Counted from the stretch's first letter, positions 1 through 10,421 are shown. The stretch is DNA of 64,000 nucleotides from Streptomyces sp. SPB162 (GCF_029504575.1 NZ_JAQFII010000001.1:3851001-3915000), one strand, 5' to 3'. Translations and numbers: made by a program. The notes: generated by a model from the letters alone, not told the origin.

Positions 1-32
1 CACCACGCGACAAACGGAGGTACGTTCCCCGC

Positions 33-908
33 ATGGACAGTGGCGGCGTCCCTTACACCGTTTCCGTCGACCGCATGGCGTCCGGCGATCACGCCTGTCT
101 GGGCTTCGACAGCCACCGGGCCCGCTGGGCGGTCCGGGCCGCCTTCACCGAGACGGGCCTGCTGCGCGGCGAACGGGTGATCCTCTTCGTCGGCCCCGGC
201 ACCACCCCCGGGGCGGCGGCCGCCCGCCTCTCCGACCACGGCGTCCCCGCGGCCGAGGCCCTGCGCGACGAGCGTCTCCTCGTCGTCAACGAGACGCCCG
301 GCTACGACCCGGAGCGCGGATTCGACGCCGAGACGCGCGCCGCGACCTGGCTCGACCTCACCGAGGACGCGAGCGTCATGGGATTCAGCGGGCTGCGGGC
401 CGTGGGCGACATGTCCTGGGCCATGGAGCCCGGCGTCGACCCCGAGGAGCTCATCGGCTACGAGACCGGGCTCACCCCGCTCTTCGCCGACATCGGCTTC
501 ACCGCGATCTGCGAGTACGACCGCCGGCTGTTCCCGACCGAGCTGATGGACCGGGTCGGTGCCTCCCACCCGACCGAGATCCTGCAGTCGCTCGACGCCC
601 TGCACATCACCAGGACCGGCACCATCCTGCATCTCGCGGGGAACGCCGACCTCGCCACCCGGGAACAGTTCGACACGGAGCTGCGCCGGTCCCTGGGCGG
701 GGTGGGCCCGCCCCCGCGCCTCATCGACCTCACCGCGCTGTCGTTCATCGACGCCCACTGCGCCACGACCCTCATCCACCTCGCCGCGGCCCTGCCTCCC
801 CCTGCCAGGCTCGCCGTGCACTGCCCGGCCACCCACGCCCGAGTGCTGCGGCTGTGCGGCGCGAGCGCCGTCCCCCAACTGACGCTGTACGTGGAGGCGG
901 GCTGGTGA
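33..908 (+). CDS. MEDS-STAS domain regulatory protein
   Basis: A 291-residue soluble protein with two domains. Residues about 10-165 look like a MEDS (MEthanogen/methylotroph DcmR Sensory) domain: it opens with a DHACLGFD stretch and then a P-loop-like GERVILFVGPGT segment. Residues about 185-291 are STAS-like (anti-sigma-factor antagonist), with THILHLAGNADLA-type strands and the LIDLTALSFIDAH core. Such MEDS-STAS proteins are common in Streptomyces and are thought to act in partner-switching control of sigma factors; the signal sensed here is unknown. The ATG follows GGAGG at 15-19 with good spacing. It stands alone, convergent with the next gene, and a phosphorylatable Ser/Thr in the STAS domain is not obvious. 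Confidence 0.85.
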   Translation: MDSGGVPYTVSVDRMASGDHACLGFDSHRARWAVRAAFTETGLLRGERVILFVGPGTTPGAAAARLSDHGVPAAEALRDERLLVVNETPGYDPERGFDAETRAATWLDLTEDASVMGFSGLRAVGDMSWAMEPGVDPEELIGYETGLTPLFADIGFTAICEYDRRLFPTELMDRVGASHPTEILQSLDALHITRTGTILHLAGNADLATREQFDTELRRSLGGVGPPPRLIDLTALSFIDAHCATTLIHLAAALPPPARLAVHCPATHARVLRLCGASAVPQLTLYVEAGW

Positions 909-944
909 ACGGGCTGGTGGACGGGCTGGTGGACGGGGCTCCCG

Positions 945-1316
945 TCAGCTCCGGTCGAACGTGAGCCGGACCGCGCGCGGCAGTGACGCCACCACCAGGT
1001 CGTAGGAGTCCTCGATCATCTCCCGCACCCTGCGGACCGACAGCGACGCGTCGACCGTCACCGTGTTCCAATGCCGCTTGTTGAGGTGGTAGCCGGGCAC
1101 GATCGCCGGGTACCGCGTCCGCAGCTGTTCGGCGATCTCCGGATCGCACTTGAGGCTGACCTTGAGCGGCTCGGCCTCCAGCACGCTCAGCGCGAAGATC
1201 TTCCCGGCCACCTTGAACACCGACAGATCCGGGTTCCCCGGAAACGGGAACTCCTCCTCGGCGCCCGGCATCGCCAGACACGCCGCCTTCAGTCCCCGCG
1301 CAGTCATCGCCACCAT
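945..1316 (-). CDS. MmcQ/YjbR family DNA-binding protein
   Basis: A protein of about 123 residues of the MmcQ/YjbR (CyaY-like fold) family. Typical features visible are the GAEEEFPFPGNPDLSVFKV opening, KIFAL strand, LKCDPE and the YHLNKRHWNTV segment near the middle. The biochemical role of the family is poorly defined; DNA binding is inferred from structure. A longer frame runs upstream to 1367 but its first residues are not family-like and it would run into the hairpin at 1367-1400, so the ATG at 1316 (or the one three codons later at 1307) is preferred. A GGAG lies about 16 bases upstream of 1316, so the start is not certain. Confidence 0.8.
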   Translation of the reverse strand: MVAMTARGLKAACLAMPGAEEEFPFPGNPDLSVFKVAGKIFALSVLEAEPLKVSLKCDPEIAEQLRTRYPAIVPGYHLNKRHWNTVTVDASLSVRRVREMIEDSYDLVVASLPRAVRLTFDRS

Positions 1317-1366
1317 TCGGCCGACCCTAGTGCTCCGGCCGGAAAGGTTCACCGGCCGGAGAAACA

Positions 1367-1400
1367 CCAGAGGCCCGACACTTTCGTGTCGGGCCTCTGG
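1367..1400 (-). terminator. hairpin terminator behind tRNA-fMet
   Basis: Perfect 15-bp stem with a four-base TTTC loop (arms 1367-1381 and 1386-1400), starting six bases beyond the 3' end of the leftward initiator tRNA gene. There is no strong U-tract, as is common for Streptomyces terminators. Confidence 0.75.
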
Positions 1401-1406
1401 TCGTAG

Positions 1407-1480
1407 TAGCGGGGACAGGATTTGAACCTGCGACCTCTGGGTTATGAGCCCAGCGAGCTACCGAGCTGCTCCACCCCGCG
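1407..1480 (-). tRNA. tRNA-Met (initiator, CAT anticodon)
   Basis: A 74-base gene that folds into a complete cloverleaf with anticodon CAT and no encoded CCA. It carries the marks of an initiator tRNA: a non-Watson-Crick first position in the acceptor stem (C1 opposite U72), three consecutive G:C pairs (GGG/CCC) in the anticodon stem, and A11:U24 in the D stem. A strong hairpin follows directly downstream. Confidence 0.95.
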
Positions 1481-1570
1481 CCGTTGAACCGAACACTACG
1501 CCATCCGCAGGAACCTCAACTACCAGTCCCACTCGGCGCAGCCATTCCGAATCACTCCGGAAGAACAAAC

Positions 1571-1605
1571 CAGGACCCCCTCAGACGATCTCCTCGGGGG
1601 CCCTG
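1571..1605 (-). terminator. terminator behind tRNA-Arg
   Basis: Imperfect hairpin with arms 1571-1580 and 1596-1605 (one mismatch), read on the minus strand just after tRNA-Arg and followed by a T-rich stretch (GTTTGTTCTT) at 1561-1570. Confidence 0.65.
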
Positions 1606-1612
1606 ACCTGAG

Positions 1613-1685
1613 TGCACTCGGCAGGATTCGAACCTGCAACCTTCTGATCCGTAGTCAGATGCTCTATCCGTTGAGCTACGAGTGC
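1613..1685 (-). tRNA. tRNA-Arg (ACG anticodon)
   Basis: A 73-base cloverleaf. Acceptor stem GCACTCG pairs with CGAGTGC, the T-arm contains GGTTCGAATCC, and the anticodon loop CTACGGA gives anticodon ACG, expected to be edited to ICG and to read CGU/CGC/CGA. CCA is not encoded. Confidence 0.95.
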
Positions 1686-1836
1686 TTGTGCTTCCCGGCG
1701 TTTTCTCACCGGTCGGCGTTGCGAGAACAACATTACATGACCTGCGGCTTCAGGTGAAATCCATTGCCCGGACCCTGCCTGGGCTGCGGAAACAGCCCCC
1801 GGAGGGGGTCGTCACGCACAGCGCTCCCACAGACGA

Positions 1837-1872
1837 CGGAGCCCCGGTCGTCCTGAGACGACCGGGGCTCCG
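1837..1872 (-). terminator. terminator behind tRNA-Ser(GCT)
   Basis: Perfect 16-bp stem (arms 1837-1852 and 1857-1872) with a four-base CTGA loop, eight bases beyond the 3' end of the leftward tRNA-Ser gene. No U-tract. Confidence 0.7.
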
Positions 1873-1880
1873 GAAACGAG

Positions 1881-1971
1881 CGGAGGCTCGGGGATTTGAA
1901 CCCCGGATGGGATTGAAGTCCCAAACCGCATTAGCAGTGCGGCGCCATAGACCAGACTAGGCGAAGCCTCC
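1881..1971 (-). tRNA. tRNA-Ser (GCT anticodon)
   Basis: A 91-base type II tRNA with a long variable arm. Acceptor stem GGAGGCT/AGCCTCC, discriminator G73 as expected for serine tRNAs, and anticodon loop CTGCTAA giving GCT (reads AGC/AGU). The T-arm has GGTTCAAATCC. CCA is not encoded. Confidence 0.95.
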
Positions 1972-2159
1972 ATCCACACCCGCGCGAGCGAGGGCGTGTG
2001 GAGATGATGGCACAGCCCGGCAGGCTGTCACCAATCGCAGACCAGAGTACAAGCCCGCCGGCGTGGACGGCAAAGAGGTTGCGCGGCACCCGAGGGCGAC
2101 TCGCCCACGTTCGGGTCAATTGCGGTGAAAGCCGCGTTCGCGACGGTAAGGACTGGGGC

Positions 2160-2957
2160 ATGCGACTCAACGACATCGCCCGACTCGACCGCCCCTCCTC
2201 CCGCCCCGCGACCCCTCCCCCTGCCCGGCCCCGGCCCGCGACGCGGCTTCCGCTCGCCGCCGTCCTCGGCGTGGTGCTCGCCGCCGGCTTGCCGCTGCTC
2301 CTGGCGAGCGACGCCGGCGCGGTTCCCACGCCGCCCCCCGCCTCCGGGGACCCCGCTCCCCCCGCGAACAACCAGCTGACCATCACCGTCGACGACGGCA
2401 CGGGGAGGATCACCACGAACAAGCTCGACTGCGGACCCGACCAGGACCCGGCGCCGGCGGCGGGTCCCGCGACGTCCGGTGGCCCGGTGACGGGGCCCGC
2501 GGCCTCCGGACCCGCGACCTCCGGCGGCCCGGTGACGGCGTCGACCCTCCCCGCCCCTCTCACCGCCACCGCCTCCACCCCCTCGAACCCCACCGCCTCC
2601 ACCCCGTCGACCCCCTCCCCCTCGAACCCCAACCCCTCGACCTCCACCCCCTCGACCTCCACCCCGTCCCCCGCCCCCTCGACGTCCCTGTTCCCCTCGG
2701 GCTCGCCCGCCGGCATGGGTCCGGCCAAGGCCGCGAAGGACTCCTGCGACCAGCTGAGGCGGCTCAGCGGCCCCGTAGGCCCCGTTCCGACCGGCCAGAT
2801 GTGCTCGATGATCTACGGCGGCTCGCAGACCGCGCAGGTCACAGGCGTGTGGCACGGCGCGCCCGTCAAGGAGAAGTACAGCCGGAGCAACGGCTGCGAG
2901 GTCGCCCGCTGGAACCGGATGGCGCCGGTTCTGCCCGCCGGTCCCGGGCGGGCGTGA
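2160..2957 (+). CDS. SSI-type protease inhibitor with long Pro/Ser/Thr insertion
   Basis: A 265-residue exported protein. Residues 1-54 form a signal peptide with a long basic N-region and a hydrophobic core ending DAGA. The rest matches the Streptomyces subtilisin inhibitor (SSI) family: NNQLTITVDDGTG strand, then four cysteines at about 91, 196, 215 and 246 in the order that forms the two SSI disulphides, and a TGVWHGAP/SNGCE C-terminal part. In SSI the first two cysteines are about 15 residues apart; here about 105 residues separate them, mostly Ala/Pro/Ser/Thr low complexity (about 95-185). The reactive loop reads C-S-M-I-Y, so the P1 Met of classical SSI is conserved at about Met217. AAGGA lies seven bases before the ATG. 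Inhibition of secreted serine proteases is inferred from the family. Confidence 0.75.
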   Translation: MRLNDIARLDRPSSRPATPPPARPRPATRLPLAAVLGVVLAAGLPLLLASDAGAVPTPPPASGDPAPPANNQLTITVDDGTGRITTNKLDCGPDQDPAPAAGPATSGGPVTGPAASGPATSGGPVTASTLPAPLTATASTPSNPTASTPSTPSPSNPNPSTSTPSTSTPSPAPSTSLFPSGSPAGMGPAKAAKDSCDQLRRLSGPVGPVPTGQMCSMIYGGSQTAQVTGVWHGAPVKEKYSRSNGCEVARWNRMAPVLPAGPGRA

Positions 2958-3185
2958 CGCATGCCACATCGGGGATGATCTCGCACCGTATGCGCTTGAA
3001 CACCGAATCACTCAGGGGTACATGGGCATCCGAGGCCGCTCGGCCAACCGCTGCACGTACACTCGCTCTAGTGACATGCCATGGGGTCAGCGGCAAGATG
3101 GGCCGCCGGTGAGAGCCGATCGCGCGGGTTGCGCGGGGCCACCGCAGGAAGTGCGGTAAGTGCGGTAACAGGGAGGACGCGTCTC

Positions 3186-6100
3186 GTGAGCAGCAGGCCA
3201 TCCAGAGGCGCTGCTCGCCTCGCCTCAATACTCGATGCCCTCCCCGATGCGCTCCTGTTGGTCAACGGCAATGGCACGGTCGTCAACGCCAACGCCATCG
3301 CGATCGAGACCTTCGAGTCACCGGGGACGGCGTTGGTCGGGCGGGGTCTGTTCGACCTGCTGCCCGCGTTCGACTCCAAGCGCATCCCCGGCTCGATGCG
3401 CAGCGCGCAGAAGGCCGAGGACGACAACGGCCGCACCAAGCCCACCCGGATGGTCGCGCGGCGCACCGACGGCACGGAGTTCCCCGTCGAGGTGACCAGC
3501 GCCAACCTCGAGGACGGTCGCACCCCGTACGACGAGCCGCAGAGCTACACCGGTGACGAGCTGCTGATGCTGGTCGTGCGGGACCTCAGCGGCACGATGG
3601 ACACCGAGGCGGAACTCGCCCGCCAGCAGCGCCAGACGGAGATGATCCTGCGCGCGGCGGCCGAGGGTGTCGTCGGCGTGGACACCGAGGGCAAGGTCGT
3701 CCTCGTCAATCCGTCCGCCGCGCAGATCCTCGGCTACCGCGCGACCGACCTCGGCGGCCAGGAGCTGCACCCGCTCGCGCACCACACGCGCGCCGACGGC
3801 ACGCCGCTGCCGTACGAGGAGACGCCGCTCGCGGACACGCTGCGCTCCGGGCGCAAGCACCGGGTGCGCGGCCAGGTGCTGTGGCGCAAGGACGGCCGGG
3901 CGGTCCCCGTCGACCTGACGACCGCTCCCGTGCGGGACGGCGAGCAGCTCGTCGGCGCGGTCATGACGTTCACCGACCGCAGCGCGTTCGACGCCGCCGT
4001 GGCCCGCGCCGATCAGTTGCAGGCGGTGCTGGACGAGGCGCTGCGCGGCCCGTTGGCGGAGCTGCGCGGTGAGCTGACCGGCCTGGCCGCCGATCCCGCC
4101 GGGCAGTTGTGGCCCGAGGCGAACCAGATCCTGCACCACCTGGTGGCCGGCTACGCCCGCATCACCACACTCATCGACAACGTGCTGGCCTACCAGCGGC
4201 TCGACCGCGGCGAGGACCGGCTGCGGCGCGAGCCCGTCGGGCTCGACAAGGTCGTCTCGGCGGCCGTCGAGGGCGCCGTCGAGCTGATCGGCCCGGGGCG
4301 CGCGCAGTACGCCGTGCACGCTCCGCCGATAGAGGCGGCGATCGACGGCGAGCGGATGGCCCAGGCGCTCGCCCATCTGATCGCGGACGTCGCGGGGGTG
4401 GACGCGGCGGGCAACGCCACCGTCGTCACCGGCGGCGGCGACTCGACGATCGTGGTCGCGGCGGCACAGCGCGGCGACGTCATAAGGATCGACGTGCGGG
4501 GCCCGCACGCGGGCGGCAACGCGGTGCACCTGCCGATCGCCCGCGGCATCGTCGAACGGCACGGCGGCGTCCTGCAGACGCACGAAGTACCGGGCCAGGG
4601 CAGCGCGTACGTGCTCGAGGTGCCGCTGGGGTCGGCGGCCGTCGCGGCCGCGGGCCGTGCGGCAGCGGCCGCCGCGTCGAAGGACGGGGCGCGCGAGTCC
4701 GAGACGACCGTCATGCCGATGCCCGCGAAGCCCGCACGCGGTACGGGCGGCGCGGCCGGCAACGGCGCGACCGGCAACCGGGTGAAGGCTCCGGGGCGCG
4801 GCGCGTCCGCGGCCGACACCACCGGCACCACCGGCCAGGGCTCTCCCGTCGCCGGGACACCCGCGGGCGGTGCGCCCGCGACGGGTTGGGCCGGAAGCGG
4901 TGAGCCCGGGGTCCCGGGCACCGACCGCGCGGCGCGGCCGCGCCGGGCCGGGGACGACGACGGCACGGTGGTGGCACCGTGGGCGATCCCGACCGAAGGA
5001 CCGGACGAGGAGGCACGCGCCCGGAACGAGGGGCACAGCCAGGCGCAGCCGGGCGAGCAGGAGACGCCGACCGGTCGCCGGCGCGCGCTGCGCCTCCCGC
5101 TGCCCGACGAGCCGGACGCGGGGGACACCGCGGGCGGCGCCCTGGCGGCCGGCCCGACGCCGACCGTGCGGCCGGATGAGCCGGGCCGGCAGCCCAGCGG
5201 GCGTCGGGCGCGCCGGACGCTGTCCGACGGTCAGCAGCCCGCACCCGAACTCCCCGCGGCACCCGTCCAGCACGCCCTCCCCGCGGCCGCCGAACCGGCC
5301 GCGCCGCAGGGAAGTGACGGCACCGGCGCCGCTCTCGCCGGGCAGGAGCAGGCGGCAGGGCGTCGCGCGCGGCGGATCGCGCCCCCGCAGCCGGGGGAGC
5401 AGGACACGAACGGCGGCGGCCCCATCGCGCTGCCCGCCCAGCACGTCCACGAGGCGTCAGCACCGCTGCCCGCGGAGGAGCGCGACGCCGGGCTGCCGAT
5501 GGCGCCGATCCCGCCGGTTCCGCACCAGGGTGGGCCGCAGGATCAGAACGGCGCGGCCCAGCCGGTGAGCCCGCAGTGGCCGGACGCCGGCCGGCCGGTG
5601 GCTCCGGCAGCGCCCGCGGTCGAACCGGGCACGCGGCCGCACGCCCAGAACCCGGGACAGCACCCGGCCCAGGGGCAGCCCTCCCAGGCCATTCCGGTAC
5701 AGGGACAGCGCTCCCCGATGCCGCCCGCGGCCCACAACCCGAACCCCGGTCAGACCCCGGCGCAGCAGCAGGGCCAGAGCCACGGCCGGGCGATCAGCGT
5801 GCGCACGCTCGGCCAGGGCGTCGCCTTCGTCCAGCCGGTGCCGACGCAGGCGACGCCCTCACCGCGGTCCCAGCCGCAGCCCGACGCGTTCCCCCAGCAG
5901 AACCCCTCCGGGTCCGGCCGCCGGCGCAAGCTCAACGGACCGCAGGACGACGGCACCGACGGGGAGGGCCGTCGGCACCCGCAGGCGGACCCCGACAGCG
6001 GCGGCCGCGGGATCTCCGGATCCCCCGCCACCGAAGAGCGGAACGACGACCGGAGCAACGGCCAGGGCGTCGAGCACCAGGACCCCGACCAGCAGACGGC

Positions 6101-6947
6101 GCTGCTCCGTACGGTCGCTCCGGGCCGGGCGTTCGCCATAGGGGCGCCGGCCGAGGGCGACGAGGGCCCCGAGCCGCTGGACGGCCCGAACGGCGCAGTC
6201 GAGGTCATGGCGGAACCGGCGGGCGAGCCCGGCCCACTGCTGGACGAGCCGCGCCGGCTGCTGGTCTGGCCCGAGCCGGACGTCTCGACGCGCCAGGCGT
6301 TGACCGACCGCGGCTACCGCCCGGTCATCGTCAGGTCCCGCGCGGAGGTGGACGCGCAGGTCGCCGAGCCTCCCGCCGCGCTCTTCGTCGACCCGCTGAC
6401 CGGCCCGATCACCCGTACGGCGCTGCAGTCGCTCCGCCAGGCGGCCGCCGAGGCCGAAGTGCCGGTCCTGGTGACCGCCGGGCTCGGCCAGGCGACGCGC
6501 GAGGCGGCCTACGGCGCCGACCCGGCCGTCCTGCTCAAGGCGCTCGCACCGCGCGACAGCGAGCAGCACCCGCCGCGGGTCCTGCTGATCGAGGGCCACC
6601 CGGACATCGCCCGCGCCTTCACCGCGACGCTGGAGCGGCGCGGGATGCAGGTCGCGCACGCCTCCTCCGAGGTCGAGGCGATGACGACGGCCGCGCAGGT
6701 CAGGCCGAACCTGGTGGTGATGGACCTGATGCTGGTGCGCCGCCGCCGGCAGGGGATCATCGACTGGCTGCGCGGCAACGGCCAGTTGAACCGCACCCCG
6801 ATGGTCGTCTACACCTCCGCGGACATCGACCCGGCCGAACTGCCGCGGCTGGCCTCCGGCGAGACGGTGCTGTTCCTCGCGGAGCGCTCGACCAGTACGG
6901 ACGTGCAGTCACGCATCGTGGACCTGCTCGGCAAGATCGGCTCATAG
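3186..6947 (+). CDS. Large PAS / kinase-like / receiver-like regulatory protein
   Basis: A 1253-residue cytoplasmic protein with no membrane segment. It has PAS domains at about 10-120 and 150-265, a dimerisation-helix-like stretch near 275-300 (LDEALRGPLAEL), and a histidine-kinase-type ATPase-like domain at about 350-485. A very long Pro/Ala/Gly/Gln-rich region follows (about 485-1020), then two receiver-like domains (about 1020-1115 and 1130-1253). The helix that normally carries the phospho-accepting His has Glu in its place, and the ATPase-like domain lacks clear N and G boxes. The last receiver keeps an Asp in VVMDLML, but its acidic pair is replaced by E-G. It is probably a signalling scaffold rather than a working kinase. 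The GTG at 3186 is chosen because GGGAGG lies nine bases upstream. Confidence 0.75.
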   Translation: MSSRPSRGAARLASILDALPDALLLVNGNGTVVNANAIAIETFESPGTALVGRGLFDLLPAFDSKRIPGSMRSAQKAEDDNGRTKPTRMVARRTDGTEFPVEVTSANLEDGRTPYDEPQSYTGDELLMLVVRDLSGTMDTEAELARQQRQTEMILRAAAEGVVGVDTEGKVVLVNPSAAQILGYRATDLGGQELHPLAHHTRADGTPLPYEETPLADTLRSGRKHRVRGQVLWRKDGRAVPVDLTTAPVRDGEQLVGAVMTFTDRSAFDAAVARADQLQAVLDEALRGPLAELRGELTGLAADPAGQLWPEANQILHHLVAGYARITTLIDNVLAYQRLDRGEDRLRREPVGLDKVVSAAVEGAVELIGPGRAQYAVHAPPIEAAIDGERMAQALAHLIADVAGVDAAGNATVVTGGGDSTIVVAAAQRGDVIRIDVRGPHAGGNAVHLPIARGIVERHGGVLQTHEVPGQGSAYVLEVPLGSAAVAAAGRAAAAAASKDGARESETTVMPMPAKPARGTGGAAGNGATGNRVKAPGRGASAADTTGTTGQGSPVAGTPAGGAPATGWAGSGEPGVPGTDRAARPRRAGDDDGTVVAPWAIPTEGPDEEARARNEGHSQAQPGEQETPTGRRRALRLPLPDEPDAGDTAGGALAAGPTPTVRPDEPGRQPSGRRARRTLSDGQQPAPELPAAPVQHALPAAAEPAAPQGSDGTGAALAGQEQAAGRRARRIAPPQPGEQDTNGGGPIALPAQHVHEASAPLPAEERDAGLPMAPIPPVPHQGGPQDQNGAAQPVSPQWPDAGRPVAPAAPAVEPGTRPHAQNPGQHPAQGQPSQAIPVQGQRSPMPPAAHNPNPGQTPAQQQGQSHGRAISVRTLGQGVAFVQPVPTQATPSPRSQPQPDAFPQQNPSGSGRRRKLNGPQDDGTDGEGRRHPQADPDSGGRGISGSPATEERNDDRSNGQGVEHQDPDQQTALLRTVAPGRAFAIGAPAEGDEGPEPLDGPNGAVEVMAEPAGEPGPLLDEPRRLLVWPEPDVSTRQALTDRGYRPVIVRSRAEVDAQVAEPPAALFVDPLTGPITRTALQSLRQAAAEAEVPVLVTAGLGQATREAAYGADPAVLLKALAPRDSEQHPPRVLLIEGHPDIARAFTATLERRGMQVAHASSEVEAMTTAAQVRPNLVVMDLMLVRRRRQGIIDWLRGNGQLNRTPMVVYTSADIDPAELPRLASGETVLFLAERSTSTDVQSRIVDLLGKIGS

Positions 6948-6957
6948 CCGCCCGGGT

Positions 6958-6989
6958 GGGCCGGCCGGCGGAACCCCGCCGGCCGGCCC
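6958..6989. terminator. bidirectional hairpin terminator
   Basis: Perfect 14-bp GC stem (6958-6971 and 6976-6989) with an AACC loop, placed between two convergent genes, the PAS protein and the acyl-CoA ligase. It can serve both; there is no U-tract. Confidence 0.7.
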
Positions 6990-7003
6990 GACCCGCCCTG
7001 AGG

Positions 7004-8668
<1,665 letters not shown>

Positions 8669-8718
8669 CGGAAGCCTCCACGGGTTACGTGCGGGTAGAG
8701 TCCCGGTGATTCTGCTTC

Positions 8719-8734
8719 CATACCGCTCGGTATG
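8719..8734. promoter_or_regulatory. palindrome CATACCG-N2-CGGTATG, candidate operator
   Basis: Perfect inverted repeat with a two-base spacer, located between the sigma factor stop codon and the start of the acyl-CoA ligase, in the promoter position of the ligase gene. Half-sites of the TACCG type are typical of TetR-family regulators of fatty-acid genes in actinobacteria; that assignment is inference. No TetR gene lies in this window. Confidence 0.5.
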
Positions 8735-8737
8735 TCA

Positions 8738-9253
8738 CTACCTGGCGCGCAATTCGGGGTCATCCCGCATTTTTCCGAGGGCCCGGGAGACCGCGCTCTT
8801 GACCGTGCCGACCGAGACGCCGAGGGCCTCGGCCGTCTGCATCTCGCTCATGTCCTCGTAGTAGCGCAGCACCACCATGGCGCGTTGCCGGGCCGGAAGC
8901 CGGGAGATGGCCCGCAGCAGCGCGTCGCGCTGGGCCTGCTGCTCGGTGTGGTCGGGGTCGGTGGACAGCGGCTCGGGGACGTCCTCGGTCGCGAATTCGT
9001 CGATGCGGCGCTTGCGCCACTGCGAGGTGCGCGTGTTGACCAGCGTGCGGCGGACGTAGCCGTCCAGCGCCCGGTGGTCGTCGATGCGGTCCCATGCCAG
9101 GTACGTCTTGGTCAGCGCGGTCTGCAGAAGGTCCTCGGCATCGCACGGGTTCGCGGTGAGCGAGCGCGCGGTACGCAGCAGCGTCGGGCCCTTGGCCCGG
9201 ACGTAGCTGGAGAACTGCATCGTGCTGGTGCTGGTGCACACAGGCGTGGTCAT
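8738..9253 (-). CDS. SigE-family ECF RNA polymerase sigma factor
   Basis: A 171-residue ECF sigma factor of the Streptomyces SigE-like family. Region 2 includes DAEDLLQTALTKTYLAW and region 4 includes LPARQRAMVVLRYYEDM with the helix-turn-helix MQTAEALGVSVGTVKSAVSR. The ATG at 9253 is preferred over an upstream ATG at 9316 because it gives the usual N-terminus; the ribosome site is weak. No anti-sigma factor gene is adjacent, so the control of its activity is not evident here. Confidence 0.9.
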   Translation of the reverse strand: MTTPVCTSTSTMQFSSYVRAKGPTLLRTARSLTANPCDAEDLLQTALTKTYLAWDRIDDHRALDGYVRRTLVNTRTSQWRKRRIDEFATEDVPEPLSTDPDHTEQQAQRDALLRAISRLPARQRAMVVLRYYEDMSEMQTAEALGVSVGTVKSAVSRALGKMRDDPELRAR

Positions 9254-9513
9254 GTCCACAACGCTATGAGCGCCGTCGGCCCGGCGGATCCGCCGGAGGT
9301 GCCGAAACGAGATCACCCTGAAGTCGTAGGACGGGGGCTGTCCCCACCTCCCGTAGGCGGACCCGCCCCTGAGGAAGACAGGCCCGTGGGCGGGGTCGGG
9401 AGGTGGGGCGCGGGGGTCGTCGGGTGGTGCCGGGGTCGAGGTGTGACTGCGGGCGGGGTGTGCCGGGGGCGGGTGTGCCGGGGGCGGGGGCGGGTGTACT
9501 GGGGGCGGGCGCC
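9254..9513. other. non-coding GC-rich spacer with short G-rich repeats
   Basis: About 260 bp between two leftward genes. The part near 9430-9510 is a run of imperfect 10-17 bp repeats on the theme CGGGTGTGCCGGGGG. No convincing gene is seen. The first part should hold the sigma factor promoter, but I cannot place it. Confidence 0.5.
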
Positions 9514-10359
9514 CTAGCCGATCACGGCGACCGGGGCATCGACGAGGTCGCGGTCGATGGTGATCGTCCGGCCGCCGTACTCCTCGGTGGTGTTCCCCAC
9601 GTACTGGTGGATGCGGCTGTGCGGCTGCCAGGCGTCACGGGGGAGCACCGGCTCGTTCTCCAGGGTGGCCGGGACGTTCCAGCGGGCGTACCAGACGACG
9701 GTCGGCAGGTCCTCGGACCCGGTGGCGCGGGCCTGCTCCATGTGCGCGATGCCGGAGTCCGCGCTGCTGTAGAAGCCCGGGATGTAGCCGAGCCGGCGCA
9801 CCTCCCGGTCCCAGCCCTGGACGAAGGCGAGCGTCGTCGCCGTGCAGGACGCGGAGCGGATGTCGTACGCCTCCATGTCCAGGTACAGGGCGCTGTTCTC
9901 GACGAAGCCCAGGTCCTGGGCGCGCTGGACGGCGTCCTTGCCCTCGTTCGTCCCGGCCTGGCCCGGGTCGGCTTGGTCGATCGAGAACGCCTTCTTCGCG
10001 TCGTTCAGCGTGCAGGGCGCCTGCGAGCCCACGTAGAGCGGCAGGATGCTCCACCCCCCGCTGTCCACCGTCCGCACCCAGGAGGGGGTGAGATTCGGCT
10101 GCTGCGCGCAGGCGCGGGCCCGGCCGCCGAAGTAGACGCCGACGGCGCCGTACGGGGAGGTGCCGTGCCAGGCCTGCATCGTGTCGGCGGTCGGAGTCCC
10201 GCAGGTCTCGAAGCCGGCGCCCTGGAAGAACCGGGCCCCGCGCAGCGAGTCGGCGTTGGGGTCGGCCGTCGCGACTCCGGCGCCGACCAGGCAGGCCAGC
10301 GACACCAGGGCCGACAGGGTCGGAAGGAAATATCGAATAATCCGCTTTTGTCCACGCAT
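9514..10359 (-). CDS. Secreted DUF1906 glycoside hydrolase-like protein
   Basis: A 281-residue exported protein. The first about 35 residues form a signal peptide (RRY-free but basic, then LSALVSLACLVGAGVATA). The mature part matches the DUF1906 family, a TIM-barrel fold related to GH25-type hydrolases and to mycobacterial Rv2525c. Visible are GARFFQGAGFETCGTP, AVGVYFGGRA, WSILPLYVGSQ, ALYLDMEAYD and GFYSSADSGI. The DMEAYD acidic motif sits where GH25-like enzymes have their catalytic acids. Activity is not established for the family. The frame stays open far upstream, but the signal peptide fixes the start at the ATG at 10359. Confidence 0.85.
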   Translation of the reverse strand: MRGQKRIIRYFLPTLSALVSLACLVGAGVATADPNADSLRGARFFQGAGFETCGTPTADTMQAWHGTSPYGAVGVYFGGRARACAQQPNLTPSWVRTVDSGGWSILPLYVGSQAPCTLNDAKKAFSIDQADPGQAGTNEGKDAVQRAQDLGFVENSALYLDMEAYDIRSASCTATTLAFVQGWDREVRRLGYIPGFYSSADSGIAHMEQARATGSEDLPTVVWYARWNVPATLENEPVLPRDAWQPHSRIHQYVGNTTEEYGGRTITIDRDLVDAPVAVIG

Positions 10360-10421
10360 GGCGCGAGTCAACGCGTCGCTTCTGGTCGCCTCCGGCAGAC
10401 ACGCCCGCCCCGTCACCCGTT

